From Ligustrum vulgare (lineage: Eukaryota; Streptophyta; Magnoliopsida; Lamiales; Oleaceae), in the NCBI GenBank assembly GCA_963555705.1, contig OY743184.1:30638614-30702613 (forward strand): a DNA stretch of 64,000 bases. Reading direction: 5' to 3'. Shown in pieces: positions 21,017-32,592 of this stretch. A model generated the notes under the pieces. It saw nothing but the letters and a program-made list of their open reading frames with translations, did not search any database and was not told the DNA's origin. The stretch's first letter is position 1. Each line of letters begins with the position of its first letter. Both the position numbers and the translations under genes were made by a program.

Positions 21017-22973
21017 ATTAGTTGGGACCTTAAGAATTAACGAAGTAGTGCACATGAATTAGTGTAGTCTTAATTTTGGAAAATACCATAGAAGACTTGG
21101 ATGTTTGGAGTATATGGTTTTTGGAATTCAAAACTGGAAGCTGGGGATCTAAGAGGCTGAAAATTCGTGATTCAGATCCAAAAAGTTGGAATTGTGGAAA
21201 CTGCTTCTACCCAATTGCCTAATTACTTCTGTAATCACCCAAACCCCTCCATATCGCCCTGTTATTGGTAATGAACTCAAATATTTTGGACTTCCCTATG
21301 GGTCTTTGAATTGAGTATTTTTTGGGGTTAAGTACACAATTATAAACATTTAGGCTTGAAAATTTTTGTAATCAAACGTTTTGTAACTAATTACACGTAT
21401 CAAAATAATTTTCAAAATCAGGTATTTTTTTAATTCAGAATTAGTTTCTGAAATTAATTACAATTGTAACTTTATTTATATTTTTAATTAGTTACAATTG
21501 TAAATTGAACTACAATTGTAATTAATTACCACTATCTCCTAATTTGTAATCAATCACCGTCGTAACCACCGTGAAAAATACAGTTGTAACTTATTTCAAT
21601 TTTGTAAATAATTACAAATATAACTTATGAATTAGTAAAGAATTAGTGTAATTCATAATTTATAATTAATTACATTAGTGTAATTTTAATCGGTTACCGC
21701 CACAACCGTCGTTGTGGGAGCACCGTCGGAAGTACAATTGTAACTTTATTTCAATTTTAATTTTGTAATTAATTACAATTGTAACATTATTTCAATTTAT
21801 AATTAAGTCAATGTTCGGCGGCTTACCAAAAAAAAAAAAAAACAGTTTTTTTGTTGTTTTTTAGGTACATGGATGGTTAAAAATTGGAGAGAGAAAATGT
21901 GTAGGATTAGAGATTGATTTGAGAAATTGTGTAGTTTAAAAATTGGTTTAAAAATCAAAAAAACCCCAAAAAAAGGGGTTTACCGAACAGAATTATAATT
22001 GTAATTTTGATTAGTCATATTCAGAATTTTTTTTTTTTCAAGATTTTATCTTCCAGGCACTAAATTTTTATTTTGAGGATATATACAATTTTTTGCTGTA
22101 CATAAAATTTGATTGATAGGATATACATGCAATGGATGTTGGTACAATCCGACTTCATAGAAGGATTCTAATTGGAGACTCAGAATTTGATTCCATGATT
22201 GTACAGTTAGTTTGACATGATAAGTTCAATTTGAAGCTTTTTCTTGGAAAAATGAGTATTTCAGTGTTGCTTGGATGTGTTAGGCAACAGTCTTGATATT
22301 TTGCCCAATTTGCCCGTTGTCTACTTACAAGATTTATTGGGTTTCTGCTGCTTTCTTGCAAACATGCGGGGAGAGAGAGTAGTGGATTAGTTAGAATTGG
22401 GTTTGGGTCTACTAATTAATAGCTGATTTAATAAATTAGTTTATAATTATTTGTTTTTAAAAAATTTCAATTTAAAAGTATGATATTTTGTAATTTACCC
22501 TATTTTATGTGTCTACAACAACAACAACAATAACAATAAATTTATTTTTTTTATTATTATTATAGTCAAATTGAATGATGATGATGATGATGTATGAGGA
22601 GTTGATGACCATCAATTGGTCCAACTTTTTACCCCACAATGTCCAATCTCTATTACTTTGTGGTATCCAAACTGGTTAGACCAAAGTTTTTCCGTTTAAA
22701 AGTCAAATCGATCTAATAAATTGGCCATGTCGAGCTTGATTTTTTATGTCGATGACTCATAAGGACTAATTCACTTGGTTCGATTTTGCTACATAATCTC
22801 CCATTTCTCGCTAGTCTAATCCTTATTATAATACAAACTTTTAGACTAGGGAAAGTTTCACAAATACAAACTTTTTCTCATTATACAAGTCAAACCTTTT
22901 TATTTTATCTTTGAACTGCATTTCGTAATACAATGTATTATAATCATTCCACCGAATGTTTCCACCCATGTCA
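21017..22973. other. Intergenic AT-rich stretch with ATTACAATTGTAA motifs and microsatellites
   Basis: Between about 21440 and 21800 the palindromic phrase TTACAATTGTAA occurs repeatedly. There are runs of CAA (22515-22535), TTA (22550-22563) and GATGAT (22577-22593). An open frame at 22155-22361 (minus) has no recognisable motif. No gene is supported. Confidence 0.55.
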
Positions 22974-23155
22974 TGTAAGGATTAATGTACAAGCTCAATT
23001 AATTGAATCGAATTTTACAATTACATTAATTGATTAAGGGAAAATTACGTAACTACCTAGGTGTAGTGCCCTATAATTGAAAAATAACGGCTTTTGAAAT
23101 TATTCATAATATTACATAATTTTGATCTCTAATTTTAGAAAAATACCAGAATATA

Positions 23156-24852
23156 TGTAACGTCCCGAGTTCCGTGAAACCCGGGACGCTACTTCGTTTC
23201 TCTTTAAAATATATATTTAATAAATATTGCGGAAATAAATGAATTTTAAGAAAATTCAAACATCACATTCATTTGAAAAATTTCAACGGAACTCACATTT
23301 AAATAAATTCACTTGAGAAACATTCCATAAAATTTCAAAACTCAGATAAATAAACAAGTTCCAAAAATCTCAACTTTCAAAATAATTTAAAAATAAATAT
23401 TTGCCATCATTGCCCATCACTCGCCGTCGCTTCCGATCTCTGCAAATGTTGTTCAAAACGGAGTGAGCATTTCAAAAGAAATACTCAGTAGACTCATCGC
23501 CAATAATTAATTTACAAGATAATTGAACACGTAATTATGCAAATAATACAATGACATTCTCTTCTTAATCATGGCATCACATAGTGAATGCAAATGAACA
23601 TACTCTTCTCTTATGCGCTAACGCATATAAGTTAGGCATGCATAACATAAATTTCTCTTCTGATCTCATAAGAGATCCTCTTGTCTTATCTCATAAGAGG
23701 TACTCTTGTCTTATGCAATTAAGCATATAATCACGTAAATCCACATAACACATGCAATTATAATATAAATAAATTAGTGGGGACGAGTCTACCTTAATCT
23801 TAACGAGTGTGTGGTTGAGGGGGAATTACTTCAATCTTTCAAATCTCCTTACGCCTCGTCTAGCATAACTTAAAATAATAAATTCAATTTAATATTTTAA
23901 AACCGATTTGAAAGTTGGGGGACTAACATGAATACTTTGAAAGTTGATGAACTAAAATGAATAATTTGAAAGTTGAGAGACTAAAATGAATATTTTAAAA
24001 GTTGAGGGACTAAAATGAATACTTTTGAAAGTTGATGGACTAAAATGAATACTTTTGAAAATTGAGGGACTAAAATGAATACTTTTGAAAAGTTGAGTTG
24101 AAACTCAAAACGAATATTAAACTATAAGGCTGAAATAATAGATTTTAAAAATACTCACAAGAAAACAAATATTTATCTCTATTTTTCTCTCTACTCACAA
24201 ATTTCTCTCTACTATTTTTTTTTTCATTCTCTATATTTTTCTCTCTTGTCTTGGTGCATTTTTCCTCTCCAAATCATGCTCTATTTATAGCAAGAATTGG
24301 GGGGACAATTTGGAGTTGGTGTGGGTGGAGAGAATTTAAAATGATAAAGTGATGGGAAAAGAAAAAGAAAAGAAATGGATTAGTGGAGAAATTAGTGTAA
24401 TGAATCATGATGTTTTTGATATCTAATGATGATGAATTGGTGGAAAAGAAACGAAAGAAGGAGCAAAAATGTGGGGGGAAAATTAGGTAGAATTAGTTAG
24501 GTAGGATTAGTTTAGGATAATTAACTAAAAATTAGACTAACTTCGATTGGGCAATGTATTTAAAATTGATATATTTTGGATTGAAAATAAATTTGAGAAT
24601 AAATAAATTTTGAGATAAAATTGAATTTCGTATTTGGACTTAAAATAATTTAATAAGGAAAAATGGAGATATTTTTAATAAATTTGGAATTGGATTCGGA
24701 TTAAAATAAATTTAATTTCACTTGTAAATGGCTAGACGAGTGCGATAGTTCTTAAATAATGATCTTTTAAAATTGGAGAGTTGTAACGACAAATTTTATA
24801 AAATAAATTATTTTTTTTTTAAAAAAAAACTTGGAATTTCTTGGTCGCTACA
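23156..24852 (-). repeat. 3' LTR of element H
   Basis: 1697 bp starting TGTAACGTCCCGAGTTCCGT and ending TTGGTCGCTACA. It contains about seven tandem copies of a 26-30 bp unit with GGGACTAAAATGAATA at 23910-24100 and two CTCATAAGAG units near 23665-23710. Confidence 0.9.
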
Positions 24853-25720
24853 AACTTCGCCATTTAAAATAATTTCGTCCTCGAAATTTAAACTTACTTG
24901 ATCTATAATATCTGGATATTTAGCCAGAATTTCTTCTTCTTTCTCTCAAGTAGCCTCATCGTTACCATGTCTACCCCACTGAACTTTGACTAGTGAAATT
25001 TCTTATGACATGGGCTTTTCTATCAATAATGGACATAGGTGTCTCCTCATAAGATAGATTCTTCTGAATCGTAATTGACTGAAAGTTCACTACGTGACTG
25101 AGATTGTGAACGTATTTTCTCAATAAAGAAATGTAAAAGACATTGTGCACAGCCGAGAGTTCGGGTGGCAATGCCAAGCGATAAGCCACATTTCCCACTT
25201 TCTCCAATATTTCAAATGGTCCGATAAAACAATATCTTAATTTTCCTCTCTTGCCGAACCTAACAATACCCTTCATAGGGGCTATCTTTAAGAACACTTT
25301 CTCTTCAACCTCAAACTCTAAATCTTTTCTCCTTCGGTCGGCATAGCTTTTCTGTCTGTCTTGAGCGGCTTTAATCCGCAGTCTGATTTTCTCGATAGCC
25401 TCTACAGTCTTTTCAATTAATTCTGGACCTAATAATTCTCTTTTCACCAACTTTATCTCAATGAATAGGTGATCTGCTGTCATAAATAGCTTCATATTGT
25501 GTCATGCTAACAGTGGCCTAGAAACTATTGTTACATGTAAATTCAACCAACGGTAAATGGTTTTTCCCAGCTGTCACAAAGGTCTAAAATGCAAGCTCTC
25601 AACATAACTTCTAAACTCTGTATAAAGAAATATTTGCTGACTACTTAAGTCTTTATTCAATAACCCAAATGACATCACGTCTCTTCACTAATCTCTGTAA
25701 GCCCGTTACAAAAATCCATG
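24853..25720 (-). pseudogene. Integrase C-terminus and chromodomain remnant of element H
   Basis: Frame 24971-25495 reads LIEKTVEAIEKIRLRIKAAQ, VEEKVFLKIAPMKGIVRFGK, IGPFEILEKVGNVAYRLALP and VHNVFYISLLRKYVHNLSHV. This is the integrase tail with the GPF/Y module found in Del/Tekay-type chromoviruses. The sequence then runs in other frames through VQWGRHGNDEATW and EEEILAKYPDII, a degenerate chromodomain, toward the LTR. Upstream (25496-25720) decayed integrase core remains, such as LPLVEFTCNNSF. A frameshift lies at about 24990 and stops are scattered. Confidence 0.85.
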
Positions 25721-26390
25721 AAAAATTCTCTCCAAATCTTTACTATTTCTTTAAAAACATATAAAACCATAATAATTTGTCATCCCTAAAACTTCTTATC
25801 ACCAAATAACCCGAATTAATTAAAACAATAGAAATTACCTGAATATTCTCTCTATGTAGTATATGCTATAACATATTATTCACTAATCAACATAATATCA
25901 TCAGCTTATCTTTTCCAATATTTGTAACCAAAACGTACTGCAAAATTCAATATAAATAAACAATTAGCTCCCAAATAACTAAGATTCTTCACTCAAATGT
26001 CACCACATTTCCTGCAAGGTATTTCTTTCACTTGTACATATGTATGAACTCTGATTCAATACGGTCTTCATTTCACTTTTAAGTATCCCCATATTTAATA
26101 CATCACTATACATTGATTCCTATTATTATACCGAAAAATATTAGTACCAAAATCCAAGAAAATTCAATATCTCAAATCTTGTCTTCAAATCTTCCTTTAT
26201 CGAGAAAGTTAACGGCGCATTAACTCTTGTTCCCACTTTTCATTATTCTATTACATGCTTTCTTGCTGGAATCAATATCACGTGGATCCACTCAGCTACT
26301 TTATGCCTTTAAACAGAGCGTTTTGGGAAGAAGGTTAGATCCATAAAAAATGGATATCATACTTTCAAATATTCGCAAATATTATTTCAA
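25721..26390. other. Non-coding AT-rich part of element H
   Basis: No coding similarity seen on either strand. It separates the integrase remnant from the first host-like segment. Confidence 0.5.
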
Positions 26391-26873
26391 TCTTCCAGTA
26401 ATGATTTGAGAAGAAATTATCGAATTAGGCTCGAAAGATTGAGGTTGCTGATGGATCATGGCATCCCAAAAGATGTTCCCTGGTTGATCGAAGCAAAAGT
26501 TCGATTAGCTGGTGAATTTCCATTGACATTTCCTAAACACATGCCTGGTTTAGGCGAAAGTACTTTTGCAAAGAAACTAAGAGCAAAAAGACTGAACGGT
26601 TGTTACAAATGTGCTCGTTGGACATGTGATACTCGTTTCAAATCAGTAGGATATTCTTCTAGAAATCGAGATGATAAAATCGATTTCATTAAGGGTGGAC
26701 TGAGTAAGGAGTCTTTGGATGATATTCGATTGACTCTTGAGACGCACCCAAGTGGGTATGTACAACGTGAACTCCTTTCCTTATATGCTTAATTTAACAA
26801 GGATAAAAACCGTTATAGTCTCAAAAATATAATAGCAAAAGATCCTGTTTTCCAGTCTGTTTTTACACAATGA
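26391..26873 (+). pseudogene. Unrecognised host-like protein segment inside element H
   Basis: A clear protein-like frame reads LRRNYRIRLERLRLLMDHGI, PKDVPWLIEAKVRLAGEFPL, FPKHMPGLGESTFAKKLRAK, GCYKCARWTCDTRFKSVGYS and LETHPSGYVQRELLSLYA. The C-x2-C-x3-C cluster could bind a metal. A TAA at 26790-26792 interrupts it, and the same frame continues protein-like (KNRYSLKNIIAKDPVFQSVF) to a TGA at 26871. No ATG in this frame precedes it, so it is a fragment. I do not recognise the family. It lies on the strand opposite to element H and 280 bp upstream of the LOG-like frame. Confidence 0.6.
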
Positions 26874-27152
26874 GGTTTTTGGCTAATCAGCATCGATACA
26901 AGGTAAATCTTTTGATACACATTTAAAATATTTTTCTATTTCCTTTCTCGAGTTTTGATAAAGGCTAGAAAAAAATAAATCACCGAAAGGTGAGTAGGAT
27001 GATTTTGTTAAAAGTAAATCTTCACTTTTTCAAAAGACGAGCGGAAATAGTGAAGTTTTTTTTTTTTGGTTTTAAATAGCCAAAAAGTTTTCATAGTTCA
27101 TGCATCCCAAAATAACATTTTCTCGTAAGTTTTCCCTTCTTTACTTTCAAAA
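26874..27152 (+). other. Spacer between the two host-like segments
   Basis: AT-rich, with a poly-T run at 27057-27067. A possible exon end (ATACAAG then GTAAATC at about 26896) is seen. No other signal. Confidence 0.4.
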
Positions 27153-27806
27153 ATGGAAGGACCAAAATTTCGACAGATCAAAACTATCTATATATTTTGT
27201 GGATCAAAAGTGGGGAAATGTTTTGGGTATCTAGAAGCAGCAGTGGATCTTGGAAAGAAATTGGGGGAGAAAGGTATCACTCTCGTGTATGGGGGTGGTA
27301 GCAGTGGTTTGATGGGTTGTGTTTCCCAATCTGCTCTCATAGAGCGAGTAAAAGTGATCGGTGTTATACCTGTTCCTTTGGTAGATATTGTAGGAAAAAC
27401 ACGAGGGCATGAAGTACAAACCTTATCTATCCATGAACGCATAACTTGTATGTTATATGGTTCTGATGCCTTTATAGCCCTGCCCGGAGGTTTTGATAAT
27501 TTAGAAGAAATCTTTAATATTATCTCATGGGCTCAACTGGATCTCCATACTAAGCCTATTGGGCTTTTAAATATTAACAATTTCTTTGATGGTTTGTTAA
27601 CATTTCTTGATTATGCTGCGGAATAGGGATTCATATCTCCATTTGCTAGAAGGATCCTTATTTCTGCTCCTACTATCGATGAACTACTGGATAAGTTGCA
27701 GTCATATATCCCAATACAAGATCTAGCAGGATTTAAGATAGATTGGTCGCAAGGAAGGGGAATCAAGCGAAAATGGAGTCCGGTTAATGTAAACTTAACT
27801 TTGTGA
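27153..27806 (+). pseudogene. LOG-like cytokinin riboside 5'-monophosphate phosphoribohydrolase
   Basis: LOG enzymes remove ribose 5'-phosphate from cytokinin nucleotides to give active cytokinin in the cytosol. The frame starts MEGPKFRQIKTIYIFCGSKV and contains LVYGGGSSGLMG, VIGVIPVPLVDIVGKTRG, IHERITCM, ALPGGFDNLEEIF and ISWAQLDLHTKPIGLLNINN, all in family order. Full length would be about 217 residues, normal for LOG. A TAG after LDYAAE (27624-27626) stops it at residue 157, and the same frame continues (GFISPFARRILISAPTIDEL) to a TGA at 27804. In the nucleotide-binding motif PGGxGTxxE, G and T are replaced by D and N. There are no introns. I recall a divergent intronless LOG-like group in dicots, so this need not be a retrocopy. 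Confidence 0.85.
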
Positions 27807-28060
27807 ACCCTAGAATAAGTGGTGGTAGAGTACAGAGTATTCTCACTCTTGAGACACACCTTAAATTTCTAGGATTTTATCAATGTTAAATCTTGTATAC
27901 CTCAAAGATTTAAGGTGGTAGATTACGGGGTATTCTTACTCTTGAAACACACCTCTTTGAATGTTTCTTTATTTCCTCAAAAGATCAGAGGTGGTAGGAT
28001 ACGGCTTCTCCGGAAACACATCTCTAATTTTGAGGATTTTCCCATGTTTCTCTCTTTTGC
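27807..28060 (+). repeat. Three imperfect ~85-bp repeats after the LOG-like frame
   Basis: The phrase GGTGGTAG(A/G)NTACGG(G/A)GTATTCT with CTTGA(G/A)ACACACC recurs at about 27819, 27912 and 27989, with CTAGGATTTT/TTGAGGATTTT following two of them. Non-coding. Confidence 0.6.
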
Positions 28061-29142
28061 TTTTGTGTGTTTTTCATGTATTCCTTTCCAGTGTGACTCT
28101 TTTGTGTTTCTATATGAGAAAATAATAATATCTCTTTTTATCATTTACTAAATCTCGCTTGTGATTTAAATGAACTTGCAAGTCTAACCTCAATTCCCTT
28201 AGTGGGTGCATACCATACTATGCTCTTAATTCCAAATGATAAAATTCTAGGCAGAGTCTCCCTTGTAATTTGGACTTATCCAACCCGTAGGTATACTTCA
28301 CAACCAACAATAACAAATAATTCTACATTTGACCACAACGATTTATATATTGACAACATTTCCAACAAACTTCAATATCACCAAAAATATCCTAGAAAAT
28401 CAATTCATCATTCCTCAACATAGCAATTTCAAATCATAGTTTCCAATATCACAATATCACTTCCTTCAATACATTAATTGGCTCAAAAGACCACTCATAC
28501 TTATAAATATATGTCACAAATCATAATCCCAAAATTTAATCACAAGGCCAAATTACATTATAAATTTCTCTTGAAATAGAGGAAGAAATTATTTAATCAA
28601 ACACAATATCAAGTTCTTAATTCTCAATAATTAAGAGCCAAGTCTTTAAATCTCTAACTTCATAATTCTTCTCATAAAAGTCTCAATAAAATCACATCAC
28701 TTATAATCTCAACATCTCATCACAACTTCATAAAACTGGCTTGCTATTTCTCGTTTAATCTAAACGATAGATATTCCGAAAATATTGTCTAATCCTTTCT
28801 GTTGACTTCTCGTAAATGGTGTCATGTCTAAAATCAATTATGCAAAGTCCAGTTAGGGTTCATCATTTGTAAACTCGAGGACAAAAATTATTATAAAAAC
28901 ATTCTTAAATCATATTATTCCCATTATGCTCAACACTCGTTCTCTTTCTTTTCTTTTCTTTCTTTCTTATTATTTCGGAAACAAAAATTTCTATCTCTTT
29001 CTCATCTTCTCATTCTTTCTCATCTAGATCTCAAAACATTTTATTTCTCAAGTATCCGAAATAAATAAGATAAATATGCTGAACTTCTTTACCTTCGGAG
29101 TCGGCGGAAAGAATGATGGTAGTGGCAAAAGTCGTCAAAACA

Positions 29143-29178
<36 letters not shown>

Positions 29179-29233
29179 TTGAAAATAAGATATATCTTAG
29201 AAAATTTTGCAAGTCTACAGAAACGTAGACCTT
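28061..29233. other. Remaining internal region of element H
   Basis: AT-rich, without recognisable gag or pol although gag should lie here. A (TTA)n microsatellite runs at about 29141-29177. Confidence 0.55.
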
Positions 29234-29245
29234 GCTCTGATACCA
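29234..29245 (-). other. Primer binding site of element H
   Basis: The minus strand reads TGGTATCAGAGC three bases inside the 5' LTR, the tRNA-iMet site. Confidence 0.9.
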
Positions 29246-29248
29246 ACC

Positions 29249-31003
29249 TGTAACGTCCCGAGTTCCGTGAAACTCGGGACGCTACTTCGTCTCTCTTTAA
29301 AATATATATTTAATAAATATTGCGAAAATAAATGAATTTTAAGAAAATCCAAACATCACATTCATTTGAAAAATTTCAACGAAACTCACATTTAAATAAA
29401 TTCACTTGAGAAACATTCCATAAAATTCCAAAACTCAGATAAATAAACAAGTTCCAAAAATCTCAACTTTCAAAATAATTTTAAAATAAATGTTTGTCAT
29501 CATTGCCCATCACTCGCCACCGCTTCCGATCTCTGCAAATGTTGTTAAAAACAGAGTGAGCATTTCAAAAGAAATACTCAGTAGACTCATCACCAATAAT
29601 TAATTTACAAGATAATTGAACACGTAATTATGCAAATAATACAATGACATTTTCTTCTTAATCGTAGGCATCACATAGTGAATGCAAATGAACATACTCT
29701 TCTCTTATGCGCTAACGCATATAAGTTATGACATGCATAACATAAATTTCTCTTCTGATCTCATAAGAGATCCTCTTGTTTTATCTCATAAGAGATACTC
29801 TTGTCCTATCTCATAAGAGACACTCTTGTCTTATGCAATTAAGCATATAATCACGTAAATCCACATAACGCATGAAATTATAATATAAATAAATTAGTGG
29901 GGGCGAGTCTACCTTAAACTTAACGAGTGTGTGGTTGAGCGGGAATGACTTCAATCTTTCAAATCTCCTTACGCCTCGTCTAGCATAACTTAAAATAATA
30001 AGTCCAATTTAATACTTTAAAACTAATTTGAATGTTGGAGGACTAACATGAATACTTTGAAAGTTGAGGGACTAAAATGAATAATTTGAAAGTTGAGAGA
30101 CTAAAATGAATACTTTGAAAGTTGAGGGACTAAAATGAATAATTTGAAAGTTGAGGGACTAAAATGAATACTTTTGAAAGTTGACGGACTAAAATGAATA
30201 CTTTTGAAAGTTGAGGGACTAAAATGTAAAATTTCAAAAGTTGAGTTGAAACTCAAAACGAATATTAAACTATAGGGCTGAAATAATAGATTTTAAAAAT
30301 ACTCACAAGAAAACAAAAATTTCTCTCTATTTTTCTCTCTACTCACAAATTTCTCTCTACTATTTTTTTTTTTCTCTCTATATTTTTCTCTCTTGTCTTG
30401 GTGCATTTTTCCTCTCCAAATCATGCTCTATTTATAGCAAGAATTGGGGGGGACAATTTGGAGTTGGTGTGGGTGGAGAGAATTTAAAATGATAAAGTGA
30501 TGGGAAATGAAAAAGAAAAGAAATGGATTAGTGGAGAAATTAGTGTAATGAATCATGATGTTTTTGATACCTAATGATGATGAATTGGTGGAAAAGAAAA
30601 GAAAGAAGGAGCAAAAACGTGGGGGAAAAATTAGGTAGAATTAGTTAGGTAGGATTAGTTTAGGATAATTAACTAAAAATTAGACTAACTTCGATTGGGC
30701 AATGTATTTAAAATTGATATATTTTGGACTGAAAATAAATTTGAGAATAAATAAATTTTGAGATAAAATTGAATTTCGTATTTGGACTTAAAATAATTTA
30801 ATATGGAAAAATGGAGATATTTTTAATAAATTTGGAATTGGACTCGGATTAAAATAAATTTAATTTCACTTGTAAATGGCTAGACGAGTGCGATAATTCT
30901 TAAATAATGATCTTTTAAAATTGGAGAGTTGTAACGACAAATTTTATAAAATAATTTTATTTTACTTTTAAAAAAAAAAACTTGAAATTTCTTGGTCGCT
31001 ACA
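29249..31003 (-). repeat. 5' LTR of element H
   Basis: 1755 bp, about 58 bp longer than the 3' LTR. It has one more CTCATAAGAG unit (near 29758-29830) and a different number of GGGACTAAAATGAAT units (30040-30240). Otherwise closely similar. Confidence 0.9.
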
Positions 31004-31008
31004 ATATA

Positions 31009-32592
31009 GGAGAGAGAGTGTATTTTATTTGATTTTCTAAATAGATATGGAACATATTAATTAGGAGGTAGTTACCATTTGTGTATGGATTAATTTAGGT
31101 AGTTATAGTATTCCAAAAAATCTTCCAGCGTAATTTCTCTCTCTTGGCAGTCTGTAATCTTCAACCTCTCCGATCGTCATATTTTCGACGACCATTATAG
31201 GTAAGATAGCACCAGATTTTTCGACGAGTATAATATGTAATGTCATGTAATTTTACAGTCCGGTAACGTTATGTAATATTACATATTACGATCATTAATT
31301 AATAGTTATCGTTCTGTAATGTTGTATAACGTGTTATAATTTACGACCACAGTTGTGTAATATTAATTACTATTTTTTTTCTTGTCGGTTCAAATTGAAG
31401 CAGTGTTACAGTCATTGAAACGTTGTGTAATTGTAATTTATGTAACATTACAATCCTTATAATGTTGTATCGTAATGTTCATTAATACTTTGTAATGCCT
31501 TGTAATGTTCATAAAAATTTCAGCACAAAGACATGATGCAATTACAGTTAAGAACAACAAGAAATAACAATCAAATCAACACTTCAAACAGGGAAATTAA
31601 TTTCTAAAACTTGCTAAAATTTTCTGTAATATTACAAAATACCAACACAAAATCCAAATACAAAATAACACTTCAAACATTGAAAATTTCTTTTCCTATT
31701 TGATACAAAATTCATCCACTTCCTGTCTTCACTTTTAACCAGTAGGAACCTCAAGTCCAGTGCCACTTAGACTGAGTGAAAGTGAAATGCAAATAAATGC
31801 ACATAATGACAGTAGGAAAACAAGCAAAGCAACATGTGAAGCTTGAGTGGAGCCCTCCGCCGCCGTCGGAGCCGCCGCCTGCCATCACCGAAAATGGAAG
31901 ATCTCTATTGGAAGCTGCTCCTCTGCCTCAACACCACCACCGCCCGCTGCAGTAGGCGAATTAATAATCCTTAACACATTCAGATTGGAAGCCCCATCGT
32001 CGAACGCGACAGCCTGCACGGAGAATTGCCAACTATTGCCATCTAAGCGGTTACCTTATGTGCGGTGAGACCTTTTGGATAATAGCTGGCCTTCTACGAG
32101 AGACAGACTTCCTTTCTGCGCAAGCAGGCATCCTTCTGGTCGTGGCGGCTGGAAAATAGATTATAGAAATAAATCCAAAACTTCTCTTAATATCTCCTTC
32201 CCTAAAAGACAAAAACATCAAAACGCAGCGGTAAGGACGGCGGAAGCATTTTTCGGTGGTGACACAGAGGATCGATCAGGGAGTGACCACCCCCCACCGC
32301 CACCACAATCCAGTTTCCAAACCTTCTGGCACGAAAACCCCTTTCTCCTGCTTCTGATGGGTAGTGGGTGTGTTGAGTTTTTCATTGTTAGGATTTTCAC
32401 AATTTTCAAATCTGGATTCATCCGAATGGTGAGAGTTTTACACTAGATAGTGAATTTTTTAGAGATAGAGAGAGCGAATGTAACGGTGAGAGAGGAGAGA
32501 GAAATATAATATTATGTATAATTTAAATACTTTAAAAATATGGTATTTTTCAATTGAGGGCAGGGATAACTAGTGTAAAGCCTAATTTTTTC
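31009..32592. other. Main internal part of the MULE
   Basis: From about 31210 to 31520 the sequence is full of TGTAATGTTATGTAATATTAC-like phrases. From 31847 to 32340 it is GC-rich, with CCGCCG and CACCACC runs like coding or promoter sequence of a host gene. Two plus-strand open frames there (31847-32068 and 32075-32446) have no recognisable motif. The minus strand holds an Hsp70-like peptide (31946-31992). Confidence 0.55.
31946..31992 (-). pseudogene. Hsp70-like peptide in the MULE
   Basis: The minus strand encodes ASNLNVLRIINSPTAA. Hsp70 ATPase domains have the very conserved LNVLRIINEPTAA at this point, so 12 of 13 residues agree. Flanking translation on either side does not look like Hsp70. 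It could be a short captured exon piece or chance, but the run is long for chance. Confidence 0.45.

Larger units (their letters stand above)
23156..31003 (-). mobile_element. Element H: chromovirus-type Ty3/gypsy retrotransposon carrying host-like genes
   Basis: LTRs at 23156-24852 and 29249-31003 have TG...CA ends and perfect flanking repeats ATATA (23151-23155 and 31004-31008). The primer site next to the right LTR and the integrase end next to the left LTR fix the minus orientation. Only the C-terminal part of integrase with a chromodomain-like tail remains of pol. Gag, protease, RT and RNase H are absent. The space is filled by AT-rich sequence and by two coding segments on the plus strand (26391-26873 and 27153-27806). 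Confidence 0.88.
23038..32592. mobile_element. Mutator-like element (probable Pack-MULE), interrupted by chromovirus H
   Basis: Flanked by perfect 9-bp repeats ATTGATTAA (23029-23037 and 32593-32601), the target size of Mutator elements. The left end GGGAAAATTACGTAAC...GCCCTATAATTGAAAAATA and the complement of the right end GAAAAAATTAGGC...GCCCTCAATTGAAAAATA form imperfect terminal inverted repeats of about 50 bp. Without element H its own sequence is only about 1.7 kb. No transposase is present. A GC-rich part (31847-32340) includes an Hsp70-like peptide on the minus strand, suggesting captured gene pieces. Confidence 0.72.

Noticed and set aside
22155..22361. Minus-strand frame of 68 codons
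   Set aside because: Looks slightly protein-like but has no recognisable family, splice context or repeat partner.
32075..32446. A 123-codon frame in the MULE
   Set aside because: No recognisable motif; position and GC content fit captured or untranslated sequence, so I did not call it a gene.
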